Shown: positions 1 through 10,233, numbered from the stretch's first letter. The stretch: 64,000 bases of DNA from Paracoccaceae bacterium (GCA_028874915.1 JAPPHA010000032.1:1-64000); one strand, 5' to 3'. Numbers and translations are program-made. The notes: generated from the sequence alone by a model not told the origin.

Positions 1-334
<334 letters not shown>

Positions 335-803
335 ACGCCATTCCGGCGTATCCTTGACGTTCGAACCTCAGCACATCACATCCCGCCCCGTTCTAGGGAC
401 AGGATGCGCTATCTGTTTTCCGTGCCCGGTTTCAACGGAAACCTGGACCACGTCAAACAGTGAAGCTGACCCTGCGTCATCGGACCGAGGTCCTGGCAGG
501 GCGATATGCATGGATCCGTTCGCCGAAAGTGAACCCGACCGCCCGCATATCTCTTCGGATACCGGTTTTTCAAAGAGCCGAAAGGACAGCCAAACCCCGC
601 ACCCGCCAAGGACGCCACATGGCCAGACTGCCACTTTACATCCCCGCCAACACGTCTCCATCCCGACGGGTAGCGACCTTCATACGATTCGCGGACGGGG
701 TTTGCAAGCCCCTTCGCGAAGAAATTTCCGCTCTGGCCCGGATGTTTGCTTGCCGGCGGGGTCCCGCCCGCAGGTTCGCGGTTCGTACGTCTCTCCCGCC
801 TGA
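335..803 (-). other. rRNA operon leader and promoter region, non-coding
   Basis: The 470 bases between the 16S gene and msrQ hold no convincing gene. Just upstream of the 16S 5' end there is a small perfect hairpin (ACGCC-GGAAT-GGCGT on the reverse strand). A promoter-like pair of hexamers sits near 679-707. The open frames here are unlike any protein I know and are best read as chance frames in GC-rich DNA. Confidence 0.6.
679..707 (-). promoter_or_regulatory. candidate rRNA operon promoter
   Basis: On the reverse strand TTGCAA (702-707) is followed after exactly 17 nt by TATGAA (679-684), pointing towards the 16S gene. The transcript would have a leader of roughly 340 nt, which is reasonable for an rRNA operon. 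The call rests on hexamer match and position only; no UP element or boxA was confidently found. Confidence 0.35.
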
Positions 804-1424
804 TCAGGTGGCCGGACGCCGCCGGGAGCGGGTGCCGAGACGGCGACCCAGGCGGTAGGCCAGGAGGGCCAGGATGATCCCGAGATAGACGAATGGCTCC
901 AGCGGCCACGCCTTCACGAGGAGGAGGTAGTGAACCGCGCCCGCCACCGCCACGAAATACGTCAGCCGGTGCAGCTGCCGCCAGGCACGTGCCCCCAGGC
1001 GGCGGAGCGAGGCATTGTTGGATGTGATGGCGAGCGGCACCATGGCGAGAAATCCTGACATGCCGATGATGATGTACGGCCGTTTGGTGAGATCCTGCCA
1101 AATCTGGGACCAGTAGAACTGCTGGTCGAGAACAAGGTAGGTGAGCAGGTGCAGCGTCACGTAGATGAAAGCCAGGAGCCCGATCGCCCGACGAAAGCGG
1201 ATCAGGTTCACCCGCGTGACGTTGAGAAGAGGGGTGATCAGCAGAACGAGAATCAACAGGCGGAGCGCCCATTCGCCGAGTTCGTGCTCGATCGCCCGGA
1301 TCGGGTCGGCGCCCAGCTGGCCGGTCAGTCCCTGGTAATAGAACAGGACCGCCGGAATGCAGCCGAGCGGATAGAGCGGCCAGGTGGGAACCCGGCGCAG
1401 GGCCGCGTTGATTCCGGCAACCAC
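804..1424 (-). CDS. msrQ: protein-methionine-sulfoxide reductase heme-binding subunit MsrQ
   Basis: MsrQ is the inner-membrane b-type cytochrome that passes electrons from the respiratory chain to periplasmic MsrP for repair of oxidised methionines. The protein is highly hydrophobic, with about six membrane segments. It has histidines suited to heme ligation in EHELGEW, YVTLHLLTY and the LHRLTYFVAVAGAVHY segment, and ends in an arginine-rich cytosolic tail. I place the start at GTG 1424, giving about 206 residues, the usual family length. A longer frame reaches 1508 but overlaps the end of msrP by over 50 nt and adds a non-conserved N-terminus. It lies directly downstream of msrP, the standard operon order. 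The start is less certain than the identity. Confidence 0.9.
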   Translation of the reverse strand: MVAGINAALRRVPTWPLYPLGCIPAVLFYYQGLTGQLGADPIRAIEHELGEWALRLLILVLLITPLLNVTRVNLIRFRRAIGLLAFIYVTLHLLTYLVLDQQFYWSQIWQDLTKRPYIIIGMSGFLAMVPLAITSNNASLRRLGARAWRQLHRLTYFVAVAGAVHYLLLVKAWPLEPFVYLGIILALLAYRLGRRLGTRSRRRPAT

Positions 1425-1455
1425 CGTCAGGTCCGTTGGTTCCGGCCGCCGCCGA

Positions 1456-2385
1456 TCAGTAGTTGCGGCTGAGGTCCATGCCGACATAGAGCGAGGCCAC
1501 TTCCTCACCGTAGCCGTTGAACATCAGCGTCGGCTTGCGCCTCGCGAAGAACCCGGCGCCAACCGGTCGCTCCGTCGCCTGGGACCAGCGGGGATGGCTG
1601 ACCTCGGGATTGACGTTGGAATAGAAACCGTATTCCCGCGGAGCCTGCATGTTCCAGGTGGTCGGCGGCTCGGCGACCGTGAGCGTCATCCTGACAATCG
1701 CCTTGATGGACTTGAACCCGTATTTCCACGGGACCACCAGCCGGAGCGGGGCGCCGTTCTGGTTGGGCAATTCCTCGCCATAGAGTCCGGTCGCGAGAAT
1801 CGTGAGCGGATGCATGGCCTCGTCGAGCCGCAAGCCTTCCCGGTACGGCCACTCGAGCAGCCTGGACGACTGTCCCGGCATTTCTTCCGGGCGGACCAGC
1901 GTTTCGAACGCCACATAGCGCGCATCCGGCATCGGGTCAGCCCGGGCCAGGAGCGACGCCAGTTCGAAGCCGATCCAGGGCACAACCATTGACCAGGCCT
2001 CGACACAACGTAACCGGTAGATCCGTTCCTCCAGCGTAGCCCCCGCCAGGATGTCCTCGAAGTCGTAGGTTCCGGGGTTGTTGACGAGGCCATCGATCAC
2101 GACGGACCAGGGCCGGGTGGTCAGCCTTCCGGCGTACCGGGATGGATCCCGCTTGTCAGTGCCGAATTCGTAGTAGTTGTTGTAGGTTGTGATCGCGTCG
2201 AGAGGCGTCAGCTCCTCTGAGGTTGAATACGGACTCTTGATTGCGTCGATCGCGGCCGTCGCGGGAGAGAACGGCAGGCCGGCTGCCACGGCACCGCCGC
2301 CAGCGGCCGCGGCGGCCGCGATAAACCTCCGGCGGTTCAGGTAGTCGGCCTTGGGGGTAATGTCGGAATATCTCAGACTCGGCAT
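1456..2385 (-). CDS. msrP: protein-methionine-sulfoxide reductase catalytic subunit MsrP
   Basis: MsrP is a periplasmic molybdopterin enzyme of the sulfite-oxidase fold that reduces methionine sulfoxide in exported proteins. The N-terminus carries a twin-arginine export signal (NRRRF at about residues 17-21, then an Ala/Gly-rich hydrophobic stretch). The molybdenum-ligating cysteine is visible at about residue 127 in [14 protein letters not shown], which is nearly invariant in the family. Length (309 residues) is normal. Its partner msrQ follows immediately, so the two are very likely co-transcribed. Substrates and function are inferred from the family. Confidence 0.95.
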   Translation of the reverse strand: MPSLRYSDITPKADYLNRRRFIAAAAAAGGGAVAAGLPFSPATAAIDAIKSPYSTSEELTPLDAITTYNNYYEFGTDKRDPSRYAGRLTTRPWSVVIDGLVNNPGTYDFEDILAGATLEERIYRLRCVEAWSMVVPWIGFELASLLARADPMPDARYVAFETLVRPEEMPGQSSRLLEWPYREGLRLDEAMHPLTILATGLYGEELPNQNGAPLRLVVPWKYGFKSIKAIVRMTLTVAEPPTTWNMQAPREYGFYSNVNPEVSHPRWSQATERPVGAGFFARRKPTLMFNGYGEEVASLYVGMDLSRNY

Positions 2386-2546
2386 GGCTCAGGTCTCCCG
2401 TTGCTCCGGCCACTGGCACCAGGTCTGGCGCCTGTCGTTCCCGCGGCGGTCTCGCCCCGGGTGGCCCGGGGCCGGAGAGGAGAACGACGCGGTCGGGCCG
2501 TCTCCGTCCATACAGTGGACACTCGGCGTTGGCAAAACACCGGCTC

Positions 2547-3137
2547 TCACGGCTGCGTTGGATTTGTTTCAACACGACGTCTCGCCTGCCGCCGTACGGC
2601 GACCCGGAGGAGCGCATCGGGGTCGATATCGAACGCCTTTCCGAAGCCGGCATTCAGGAAGGCCGACTTGATCTCGAGTGCGGCGAAGGTGAAATCCCGA
2701 AAGTCAACATAGTGCCGGGGACCGGCCGGACCGGCCAGGAACCCGGTCCGGCAGATCGCGTGGTCCCGGCTGTCCCGATCAATGAAACGGGCTCGACCCG
2801 TGAGCGTCAGCCGGGGTTGCGCCATGGGATCGCCGCCTGTGGAGGCCTCGCCAAGGAGCAGCGAACAGTTCGGATTGGCAAGGAGCACCCGCGTGTGGCG
2901 GGACAGTGCCGAGACCGCAAGGACAACCCGCCCGCCCGACGCCGTTCCCGTCGCGACACGGCTCGCAAAGGGCATGTCTGTTCCGTCTTCGACGACGGCG
3001 AGCGTTCCGGCGGCTGCGGCTTCCACGATCGCCCAGGCCTGGTCTTCGGGCGGCAGGTCCGCGGCCGGGCACTCCACGTTTCCGCCCCGTTCCGGTCCAA
3101 CCGGGTCCCTCCACTGCCGATCCTGGGGTTTCGTCAT
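2547..3137 (-). CDS. HugZ-like pyridoxamine 5'-phosphate oxidase-fold protein
   Basis: This 196-residue protein has the split-barrel flavin-binding fold of the pyridoxamine-phosphate-oxidase/HugZ superfamily. Visible marks are GTLAVVEDGTDMPFASRVATG near the N-terminus, SALSRHTRVLLANPNCSLLLGE in the middle, and HYVDFRDFTFAALEI, where family members contact FMN or heme. Members include FMN oxidoreductases and heme-degrading enzymes. The exact substrate cannot be read from sequence. It lies 160 nt upstream of msrP on the same strand, so it could be co-expressed with the methionine-repair genes, though the gap allows a separate promoter. Confidence 0.8.
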   Translation of the reverse strand: MTKPQDRQWRDPVGPERGGNVECPAADLPPEDQAWAIVEAAAAGTLAVVEDGTDMPFASRVATGTASGGRVVLAVSALSRHTRVLLANPNCSLLLGEASTGGDPMAQPRLTLTGRARFIDRDSRDHAICRTGFLAGPAGPRHYVDFRDFTFAALEIKSAFLNAGFGKAFDIDPDALLRVAVRRQARRRVETNPTQP

Positions 3138-3228
3138 CGTTCCGTTGCCGCGCGCTCAGCCATCCCCTCCGTCCAGGGCAGCATAGACGCGGCGACGCGT
3201 CCCGCAACCGGCGGCAAGGGATTCCCGG

Positions 3229-5682
3229 TCATGCCCGGAGTCGCGTGTTGTTCGGATCGAAGGGAGGCTCCGTGCAGACGCGGGCCGGAAACCGTTCGCC
3301 GATGATCTCGACCGAGAGCCCATCGTGAGCTGTCCGGTCCCGCATCCAGGCGAACGCGATCCCGGTTCCCGTCCGGAAACCGAACGCGCCCGAGGTCACC
3401 AGACCGACGGGTTCGTCGTTTCGATAGACACTGTGGGCGTAAAAGGGATCGACACCGGTTCCGGCCGAACGGACGACAAGCAGAACCAGCGCCCAGCGTC
3501 GGAGGTCGCTTTCCCGGGCGAACATCGCCTCGCGGCCAATGAAACATCGTCCTTGCCGTCTGTCCACGAAGCGGCCGAGGCCCGCCTCGAGGAGTGTTCG
3601 CTCCGTGGTCAGTTCCGTTCCCCAGCCGCAAAACCCCTTCTCGAGGCGCATGGCATCAAGGGCATGCGCCCCGAAAGGCCGGAGATCCAATGGGACTCCG
3701 GCCGCCTCGATGGCCAGCAACAGATCCGGAAGGTTCTCGGTTGGTGCATGCAGCTCCCACCCCAGTTCCCCAGCAAAGGAGAGGCGCAGGGCCAGGACCG
3801 GGAAGCCGGCAAGGTTCACGACGCGACAGGATCGCCAGGGAAACCGTGGAGTCTCGAAACGCCCGTGCAGTTCCGACAGCCGATCCAGGAGGTCCCGGGA
3901 CCGGGGGCCGGTGATGGCCAGTACGCCGACGGCCTCGGTGACATTGCGAACCGCAACGTCGAATCCGTCCGACCGTTCGCGAAGGACGGCTTCATCTCTT
4001 TGTTCCGCGGCCGCCGCCGAAGTCAGCCGCGCCCGGGTTTCGTCAACCCTGGCAACGGCAAATTCCGACTGCACGCCCCCGTCGGAGGTCAGTGCATGGG
4101 TCAGCCCGATCCACCCGGGTCGCGGCACCCGGTTGGCGCCGACGCTGTCGAGGAAGGCCGCGGTGTCCGGACCCGTGATCTCGAATTTCGCCAGGGCGGA
4201 AAGATCCGCCACGCCAACAGCCTTGTGGACCGCCGCAATCTCCGACTCGAGGACGGCGTGCCAGCCCGTTCGCCGAAACCCGGGGACAAAGGCGGGACCG
4301 GTTCCATTGTCCGGCCCTTTGCCGGCGCCGGAGCGGAAACCGATGGGCCGTTCCCAGCCATTGACCGTTCCGAAGACCGCACCGAGTTCCGCCATGCGAT
4401 CATGAATCGGCGACCGGCGCCGGTTCCGCCCCGCCGGCCGTTCTTCCCTCGGAAAGTGGATGGCGAACTGGTGCTCGAAACACTCGATGGCTTTCGCGAC
4501 CTGGTGGCCACGGTCGGACCATTGCCCGAATCGCCGGGGATCAACCGTCAGTGCGTCCAGAGGCGGCACACCGTGCACCATCCATTCGGCAAGTAGCCAC
4601 CCCGCACCCCCGCCTTCCATGACGCCCATGGAGGAACCGGTGAGCAGCCACGCGTTGGGCGGACCTGCGACCGGCCCGATCAGGGGGTTGGCGTCGGGGG
4701 AGAAGGTGATCGGGCCGTTGACGATCGTGCGGAGACCTCCTGTCGACAGGGCCGGAATTCGCGCCATCGCCAATTCGACGATATCGGCCACCCGGTCGAA
4801 GTCCCCCGGAAGGAGGTCCGCGCCGAATTCCTCGGGGACGCCGTCGACCGCCCAGGGCAGGGCGTCGGCCTCATAGGGTCCGAGAATGAATCCGTCGCGC
4901 TCTTGACGGGCATACCAGCTCTCCTCGGGATCGCGGATGATCGGCAGTTCTGGATAGCCCTGGTTCCGCCGCTCGCGGAGCGCATCGACTCCGTCGAGGA
5001 CCAGATACTGGTGCAGGATCGGGACCGAGGGGACATCGATCCCCATCATCCGTCCGACCTCCCAGCTCCAGGTTCCGGCGGCATTCACGAGGTGGCGAGC
5101 CCGGAACCGTTCGTCTTTGGCCTCTACGATCCAGGCCCCGTTCTCGTGCCGGATTCCGGTGACCGGCGAGCGGCGCAGGATCGCGGCCCCGCCCGCTTCA
5201 GCCGCCGCCGCCAGCGCCTGTGTGGCGAGCGCCGGATCGACATGACCATCGTGGGGTTCGTGAATCCCGCCGAGAATCCCGTCGGTCCGTGCCAACGGAT
5301 GCAGGGCCGCGATGGCCTCGGGGGACACCACGTGAAGGGGATGACCGGTGAAGGCTGAGAGTCCCGCCACATGGGCGAACTCGTCCATCCGTTCCGGGTT
5401 CCGGGTGATCCGGAGCGCGCCGGTGGGGTGGAATCCGGTCGGGAGGCCCGTCTCCCCGGGAAGGACATCGCGGTAGAGCCGGACGGACCGGGCCCGGAGC
5501 GCCTGTATCGTCGGGTGATGGGCAAAATGCGTACAGAGGCCGGCCGCATGCCAGGTCGACCCGTGGGTGAGGTCCTGCTTCTCGACGAGGACGACATCCC
5601 GCCACCCGGCGTGGATCAGATGGTAGAGGAGCGATACTCCCAGGATGCCGCCCCCGATGATGACGACACGGGCCCCGGTCAT
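3229..5682 (-). CDS. FAD-dependent oxidoreductase/aminomethyltransferase fusion (dimethylglycine/sarcosine dehydrogenase type), second copy
   Basis: An 817-residue two-part enzyme. Residues 1 to about 400 are a DAO-family FAD domain with the dinucleotide-binding IIGGGILG motif at residues 8-15 and STWHAAG, whose histidine is the covalent FAD attachment site in dimethylglycine dehydrogenases. The remainder is a GcvT-like folate-binding domain with the GELGWELHAP and GFCGWGTE segments. Family enzymes oxidatively demethylate N-methylated glycines or related amines and hand formaldehyde to tetrahydrofolate. The start overlaps the stop of the upstream paralogue as ATGA, so the two are translationally coupled. 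The two copies are clearly different sequences, so substrates may differ; the specific substrate is unknown. Confidence 0.9.
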   Translation of the reverse strand: MTGARVVIIGGGILGVSLLYHLIHAGWRDVVLVEKQDLTHGSTWHAAGLCTHFAHHPTIQALRARSVRLYRDVLPGETGLPTGFHPTGALRITRNPERMDEFAHVAGLSAFTGHPLHVVSPEAIAALHPLARTDGILGGIHEPHDGHVDPALATQALAAAAEAGGAAILRRSPVTGIRHENGAWIVEAKDERFRARHLVNAAGTWSWEVGRMMGIDVPSVPILHQYLVLDGVDALRERRNQGYPELPIIRDPEESWYARQERDGFILGPYEADALPWAVDGVPEEFGADLLPGDFDRVADIVELAMARIPALSTGGLRTIVNGPITFSPDANPLIGPVAGPPNAWLLTGSSMGVMEGGGAGWLLAEWMVHGVPPLDALTVDPRRFGQWSDRGHQVAKAIECFEHQFAIHFPREERPAGRNRRRSPIHDRMAELGAVFGTVNGWERPIGFRSGAGKGPDNGTGPAFVPGFRRTGWHAVLESEIAAVHKAVGVADLSALAKFEITGPDTAAFLDSVGANRVPRPGWIGLTHALTSDGGVQSEFAVARVDETRARLTSAAAAEQRDEAVLRERSDGFDVAVRNVTEAVGVLAITGPRSRDLLDRLSELHGRFETPRFPWRSCRVVNLAGFPVLALRLSFAGELGWELHAPTENLPDLLLAIEAAGVPLDLRPFGAHALDAMRLEKGFCGWGTELTTERTLLEAGLGRFVDRRQGRCFIGREAMFARESDLRRWALVLLVVRSAGTGVDPFYAHSVYRNDEPVGLVTSGAFGFRTGTGIAFAWMRDRTAHDGLSVEIIGERFPARVCTEPPFDPNNTRLRA

Positions 5683-8117
5683 GCCGTCATCCGCGTTTGG
5701 GCAGGAACAAGGGGAGGCCGGGAGAGGGGGATCGCCCGGCAGAGCCGCCCGGCAACCTCAACCCGAAACCGGCGGCGGACGGTCTCCGCGACCGATTCGC
5801 CCGGCGAGATGGCGATGAGCGCGAAGGCCAGGGTCATCCCGGTTCGGGGACCCCGTGCGCCGGATGTCGTGAGGCCGGCGACGCGGCCCTCTTCGACCAC
5901 CGGTTCATCATGCAGGACGAGCGGATTGTCCGGCAGATGGAAATGGACCAGCCGCCGCCTGACGGGCTGGGCCAACGCGAGAGCCCCCGCACCGATGAAT
6001 TCGGCACCGGACCCCTGTCCTTCTCCGGTGGACCGGACCGTGAACGCGAGACCGGTTTCCCCAGGCGTCGTGGTCGCCGTCATGTCATGGCCCCAGTGCC
6101 GAAACCCGACCTCCATCCGGCATCCGTCCAGCGCGTGGAGACCCAGCGGGCTCGCCCCCGATCCGGCGAGCGCGTCAAAAAGGGCGCCGGCATGCCGGTT
6201 TTCGACGTGGATCTCCCATCCGAGAGCGCCCGAGTAGCTGACCCGGGTCGCGCGGGCCGGACGTCCGGCGATCCGGACCCGCCGGGACGTCAGGAACGGG
6301 AACGCGTCCCAGGCGGGATGCGTGTCATCGTCGAGGGACGCCAAAAGATCCCGTGAAGCCGGGCCCGCGACCCCGATCACCGTCTCGGTCTCGGTCCGGT
6401 CCTCGACGCGGACCCGGACATGCGACGCCATTCGCCGGAGACGGCCGAAGACTTTCCATCGCAACCCGGCCGCAACGCCGACGTGCCAGGCCGTGCGTCC
6501 GATCCGCGTCACCACGGCATCGGCCTCGATTCCGCCTCTCCGGTTCAGCATCAGACCGTAGGCGGCGGCACCGATGTCGAGGTCAATGCGCCCTGCGAAG
6601 ATCCGGGCCATGACAGCTGCGGATTCGGGGCCGGAGACGGTGAACCGGGCGAGCGGGGTAAGGTCGATCATCGCCACGCCATCAGCCAGGGCCCGGGCTT
6701 CCCGTTCGGCGACGGGAAACCAGGCTTGGGCACCGATCGAGGGAGGCAGGTCTCGCTCGTCGGCAGCGGCGGCGTGCCAGAGCGCGCGCTCCCAGCCGGC
6801 CGTCACCCCGAAGACCGCGCCGAGTGCGGCCCAACGCTGGTGGAGAGTCGAGGTCCGGAGCGGACGCCCGGCTATCGGCTGCCGGAAAGGCCAGGGCATG
6901 GCCATGGCATCGCCGACCGCTTCCGCCATGCGCGCCCGCCGGTGCGGACCGGAAGCGGCACGCGGGTCGACGCGGGCGACATCGATCTCCCAGAGGTCCT
7001 CGCGTGGCTCTCCGTCAAGGATCCAGTCGGCGAGGACCCGGCCGATGCCGGGAGACGACATGATGCCGACGGAATTCATGCCGGCAGCCACAAAGAGCCC
7101 AGGCACGGACACGGTCTCCCCGACGAGCGGCCGAGTATCGACGGTGAAACTCTCGGGGCCGTTCATGAACCGCTGGATGCCGGTCCGGCCCAGCCCGGGA
7201 ATGAGTTCCAGCGCCGCCTCCAGGAACGGGGAGAACTGCTCCCAATCCTCCGGCAGTTCGAGAAAGGCCCGATCCCCCTCCCGGCTCGCCGGGTCCCACG
7301 GCTTGGCGTCCCGTTCGAACCCGCCGATGACCAGCCGTCCGGCGTCGCCCTTGACGTAGATCTGCCGGTCGAGATCCCGAAGGACCGGAAACGGGAACGG
7401 CAGGTCCGGCATCGGTTCGGTGACCACATACATGTGTTCGACGGCCTGGAGCGGCAGGGCCACTCCGGCCGTTCCCGCGAGCGCTCCGGACCAGGCTCCG
7501 GCGCAGAGCGCAACCGCATCAGCCGTCACGGTTTCGCCATTCGCCAGCTGGGCGCCAATGGCGCGTCCGCCGTCAACGAGGATTCGCCCGACCGCTGTCC
7601 CTTCCCGAATGACCGCGCCCGAGGCCCTTGCCGCCCGGGCAAGCGCCATGCAGAGGTCATAGGGATTGACGCTCCCGTCCTCGGCGACGGCGAGCACACC
7701 GGAAATTCTCTCCGTCGCGATCCCGGGAACCGCGTCCGACAGGTCGCGCCCGGAGAGGATCTCGGGGGTGAGACCGTGAACCCGGCCGATCGCCGCGATC
7801 CTGTGGAGCGAATCCATGCGTTCCGGGCGGCGCGCGATCCAGAACCCGCCCGTCGTCCGGTAACCGGTGGCGAGCCCGGTTTCCCGTTCAAGGACCGGGA
7901 TCCGGTCGAGGGCGTCCATGGCGATCCCGGTCATGGCCGGCGTCGCCCGGAGCGGTCCGATGATGCCGGCCGCGTGCCAGCTGGTCCCCGAAGCGAGCGC
8001 GTTGCGCTCGACGAGCGTGACCGCCACGCCTGGTCGCCGTGCGAGCTGCCAGGCCAGGCTGAGACCGATGGCGCCACCACCGATGACCAGGATGGATCGG
8101 GTCCCTCTTGCCGCCAT
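5679..8117 (-). CDS. FAD-dependent oxidoreductase/aminomethyltransferase fusion (dimethylglycine/sarcosine dehydrogenase type), first copy
   Basis: An 812-residue paralogue of the downstream gene and the first of the pair to be transcribed. It shows the FAD-binding VIGGGAIGLS motif at about residues 11-20, GTSWHAAG with the probable flavin-linking histidine, and a C-terminal GcvT-type domain (GALGWEIHVENR, EVGFRHWGHD). The expected reaction is oxidation of an N-methyl amine with transfer of the one-carbon unit to tetrahydrofolate in the cytoplasm. The two consecutive 2.4 kb genes of one architecture look like an ancient duplication. The plus-strand MttB-like and glutamine-synthetase-like genes nearby support a role in methylated-amine use, which is an inference. 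Confidence 0.9.
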   Translation of the reverse strand: MAARGTRSILVIGGGAIGLSLAWQLARRPGVAVTLVERNALASGTSWHAAGIIGPLRATPAMTGIAMDALDRIPVLERETGLATGYRTTGGFWIARRPERMDSLHRIAAIGRVHGLTPEILSGRDLSDAVPGIATERISGVLAVAEDGSVNPYDLCMALARAARASGAVIREGTAVGRILVDGGRAIGAQLANGETVTADAVALCAGAWSGALAGTAGVALPLQAVEHMYVVTEPMPDLPFPFPVLRDLDRQIYVKGDAGRLVIGGFERDAKPWDPASREGDRAFLELPEDWEQFSPFLEAALELIPGLGRTGIQRFMNGPESFTVDTRPLVGETVSVPGLFVAAGMNSVGIMSSPGIGRVLADWILDGEPREDLWEIDVARVDPRAASGPHRRARMAEAVGDAMAMPWPFRQPIAGRPLRTSTLHQRWAALGAVFGVTAGWERALWHAAAADERDLPPSIGAQAWFPVAEREARALADGVAMIDLTPLARFTVSGPESAAVMARIFAGRIDLDIGAAAYGLMLNRRGGIEADAVVTRIGRTAWHVGVAAGLRWKVFGRLRRMASHVRVRVEDRTETETVIGVAGPASRDLLASLDDDTHPAWDAFPFLTSRRVRIAGRPARATRVSYSGALGWEIHVENRHAGALFDALAGSGASPLGLHALDGCRMEVGFRHWGHDMTATTTPGETGLAFTVRSTGEGQGSGAEFIGAGALALAQPVRRRLVHFHLPDNPLVLHDEPVVEEGRVAGLTTSGARGPRTGMTLAFALIAISPGESVAETVRRRFRVEVAGRLCRAIPLSRPPLVPAQTRMTA

Positions 8118-8602
8118 CGGCCTCTTTCCACCGGTTTCCGCGAGCGGTGCTGGTTTCGCGCCGTCCGCCCGTGGTTTCGGTCTTCAAAGTCCTTGTCAAG
8201 CTGCAACGCCGCCATCCGGTCGGCCGCAACCCGTTTCACTTCGGATCGGTCGAGTGGCCGGGCACCGCGGTTGATGAGGCGGGAGGTCAACAACCGGCCA
8301 TGCGATCATGTCGACCGCGAGGATGATAGCGTCTCAAACGACCGGCATCAGCCTTACGGCCGGCGACGCGCATGCCAACGCGGGTCTCCGGCCTGACCCG
8401 ACGGACGATCAAGACCATCAACCCGACTTCGATCCCGCACGCCGGCCATGGCGCGCCGCCGACTTGGGGCTCCGGCCATGCCAACAGGCCGCTTTCGAGC
8501 GTGGATTCGGCCCCTGACTGTCCAGGGGATCACCGGTCGCCTGTCGTCCCCTTTGACATTCGGACGTTGTGGCGCACATTTCGCCGGGAAAAGGAGTCGA
8601 AG
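8118..8602. other. divergent intergenic region, no gene seen
   Basis: This 485-base gap separates the minus-strand FAD-GcvT pair from the plus-strand DUF3422 gene, so it should carry promoters facing both ways. I saw no strong promoter hexamers, RNA motif or protein match. A plus-strand frame continues upstream of the DUF3422 start into this stretch, but its residues are not typical of that family. Confidence 0.5.
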
Positions 8603-9883
8603 ATGCCGCCGATCGAAGACCACCCGCAACGCTACAGGCTTGCAAACGAGCTGCATGCGCGGCCGTTTCCCGCGATGTCGGTCCCCTGCACCGTAACCTA
8701 CATTGCCATCGAGACGGCACGGAACGCAGCTGACCGTAACGGCGACGCGGCCCGCAACCACCTCACGGCTCTTCTCGACCGCCACGGTGCGCTGCACCCT
8801 CAGCCCGGCGCCATCCATTACACAGGCCGCATGGGCCGGCACCGGCTCAAATGGGAACGGCATACCGAGTTCGTCACCTTCATGGCATTCGTGAACGGCG
8901 TGCGCGAGCGACCTTTCGATCCGGCCGATTTCGAGGTGTTCCCCAACGAGTGGCTTGCGCAGACACCCGGCCGCCGGATCACCTCGGCGACTATCCGGCT
9001 CGTGCCCCGACCCGAACGCAATGTTATCGAAAAGGCGTTCGCCGATTGGTTCGTTCCCGAAAGCCTCGCAGTGTCGTCGGTTCTCGACGGCGCCGCGGAA
9101 ATCGCCGGAGACTTTCGGATCGACCCTGCCGGGCACCTGCGTTTCGCGGTTTTCGCCGATCCGGAAACAGGGCGCGAGCGCATCGGCCGACTGGTTCAGC
9201 GGCTCTGCGAGATCGAGACCTACACGTCGATGTCGATGCAGGGACTCGCCAAGGCGCGCGAAGTGGCCGAAGTGATTGACGGACTCGATTCGCGTCTCAT
9301 GCAATTGATGAGCGACGTGAACGAGGGCGCTCGACCGGTGGAGGAGACTCTGCCACAGCTTCTCGGGATCGCCACCGAACTGGAGACAATCGCCGCGCAA
9401 AGTGCCTTCCGGTTTGGTGCGACAGGAGCCTACGAGGCCATCGTCAAGAACCGAATCGCAGTGTTGCGCGAGAATCGGTGCGCGGGCCGACAGACTTTCG
9501 GCGAATTCATGACCCGCCGGTATGAACCGGCGATGCGGACCGTAACATCCGTGGACATGCGTCTCGCCACGATGGCCGATCGTGCGATGCGTGCGGGGCA
9601 GCTGCTCCGAACCCGGGTCGACGTCGAGCGCAGCGCCCAGAATCAACAGCTTCTCGAAAGCATGAACCGGCGGGCCGACCTTCAACTCCGCCTCCAGAGA
9701 ACCGTCGAAGGTCTCTCGGTGGTCGCAATCAGCTACTATGCGGTCTCGCTGACGAGTTACCTTCTGGCTCCAATCGCCGAACCCGCCGGTATGAGCAAAG
9801 GCATTCTGAGCGCTGTGATCACGCTGCCAATCGTTGCGGTTGTCTGGTTCTTTGTCCGTCGCATCCGTCGAAAATTCGCGTGA
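8603..9883 (+). CDS. DUF3422 family membrane-anchored protein
   Basis: A 426-residue member of the DUF3422 family, common in proteobacteria and of unknown function. The body is soluble and partly helical. Typical segments are YRLANELHARPFP at the N-terminus and FTFVRFR-like FVTFMAFVNG. The C-terminus has two hydrophobic segments (SVVAISYYAVSLTSYLLAP and ILSAVITLPIVAVVWFF) ending in RRIRRKFA, so it is anchored by its tail. The start at ATG 8603 is chosen because AAAAGGAG lies just upstream and MPPIEDHPQRYRLANELHARPFPA is where family homology begins. It stands alone between a divergent operon and a separate downstream gene set. Confidence 0.88.
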   Translation: MPPIEDHPQRYRLANELHARPFPAMSVPCTVTYIAIETARNAADRNGDAARNHLTALLDRHGALHPQPGAIHYTGRMGRHRLKWERHTEFVTFMAFVNGVRERPFDPADFEVFPNEWLAQTPGRRITSATIRLVPRPERNVIEKAFADWFVPESLAVSSVLDGAAEIAGDFRIDPAGHLRFAVFADPETGRERIGRLVQRLCEIETYTSMSMQGLAKAREVAEVIDGLDSRLMQLMSDVNEGARPVEETLPQLLGIATELETIAAQSAFRFGATGAYEAIVKNRIAVLRENRCAGRQTFGEFMTRRYEPAMRTVTSVDMRLATMADRAMRAGQLLRTRVDVERSAQNQQLLESMNRRADLQLRLQRTVEGLSVVAISYYAVSLTSYLLAPIAEPAGMSKGILSAVITLPIVAVVWFFVRRIRRKFA

Positions 9884-9929
9884 CCTGCAGTATTTGCTGT
9901 CCCCGGTTCGCATCCCGGGACCACAGGTC
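9882..9929 (+). terminator. possible stem-loop terminator after the DUF3422 gene
   Basis: Directly after the stop codon GACCTG (9882-9887) pairs with CAGGTC (9924-9929), and an inner arm TGTCCCCGG pairs almost perfectly with CCCGGGACC. No T-run follows, so a classical intrinsic terminator is not shown. It may simply be a 3' mRNA structure. Confidence 0.3.
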
Positions 9930-10233
9930 GAATTCCGGATTCGCCGTACGGTTTCGGTGATCAGTTACCGACCGGATCCCCCGGCATCGGAAGCGCGGCG
10001 ATGATGACATCAGGTCGATGACGGGTTGCAACCCCGCCGGTCATTCCGGCGTTCCGGTTTCCGGGTGCCGCGAGGAATCCGGCGATTCCCTTGGCGTGAT
10101 CCGTCAATGTGCTATCAATCGGTTCAGTGGAACCGGGCTCCGACGTCCGGGTAACGGGTCCAGCCCGGAGACCCGGGGCTGACGTCTGCCCCGCCGGGAC
10201 GGTCGAGCAAGACGAAGGGCAGGGATTCCGGGC
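9930..10233. other. intergenic region, no gene seen
   Basis: About 300 bases between the DUF3422 gene and the sulfotransferase-like gene. It should hold the promoter of the downstream plus-strand cluster. No clear hexamer pair, RNA motif or protein-like frame was recognised. Confidence 0.45.

Noticed and set aside
6420-8396. Long open frame (658 codons) on the plus strand antisense to the first FAD-GcvT gene, and similar ones at 3325-4596, 30470-31906, 34209-35954 and 47649-49862
   Set aside because: These lie opposite clear protein families, have Gly/Arg/Pro-rich content typical of shadow frames in GC-rich DNA, and have no ribosome site or recognised domain.
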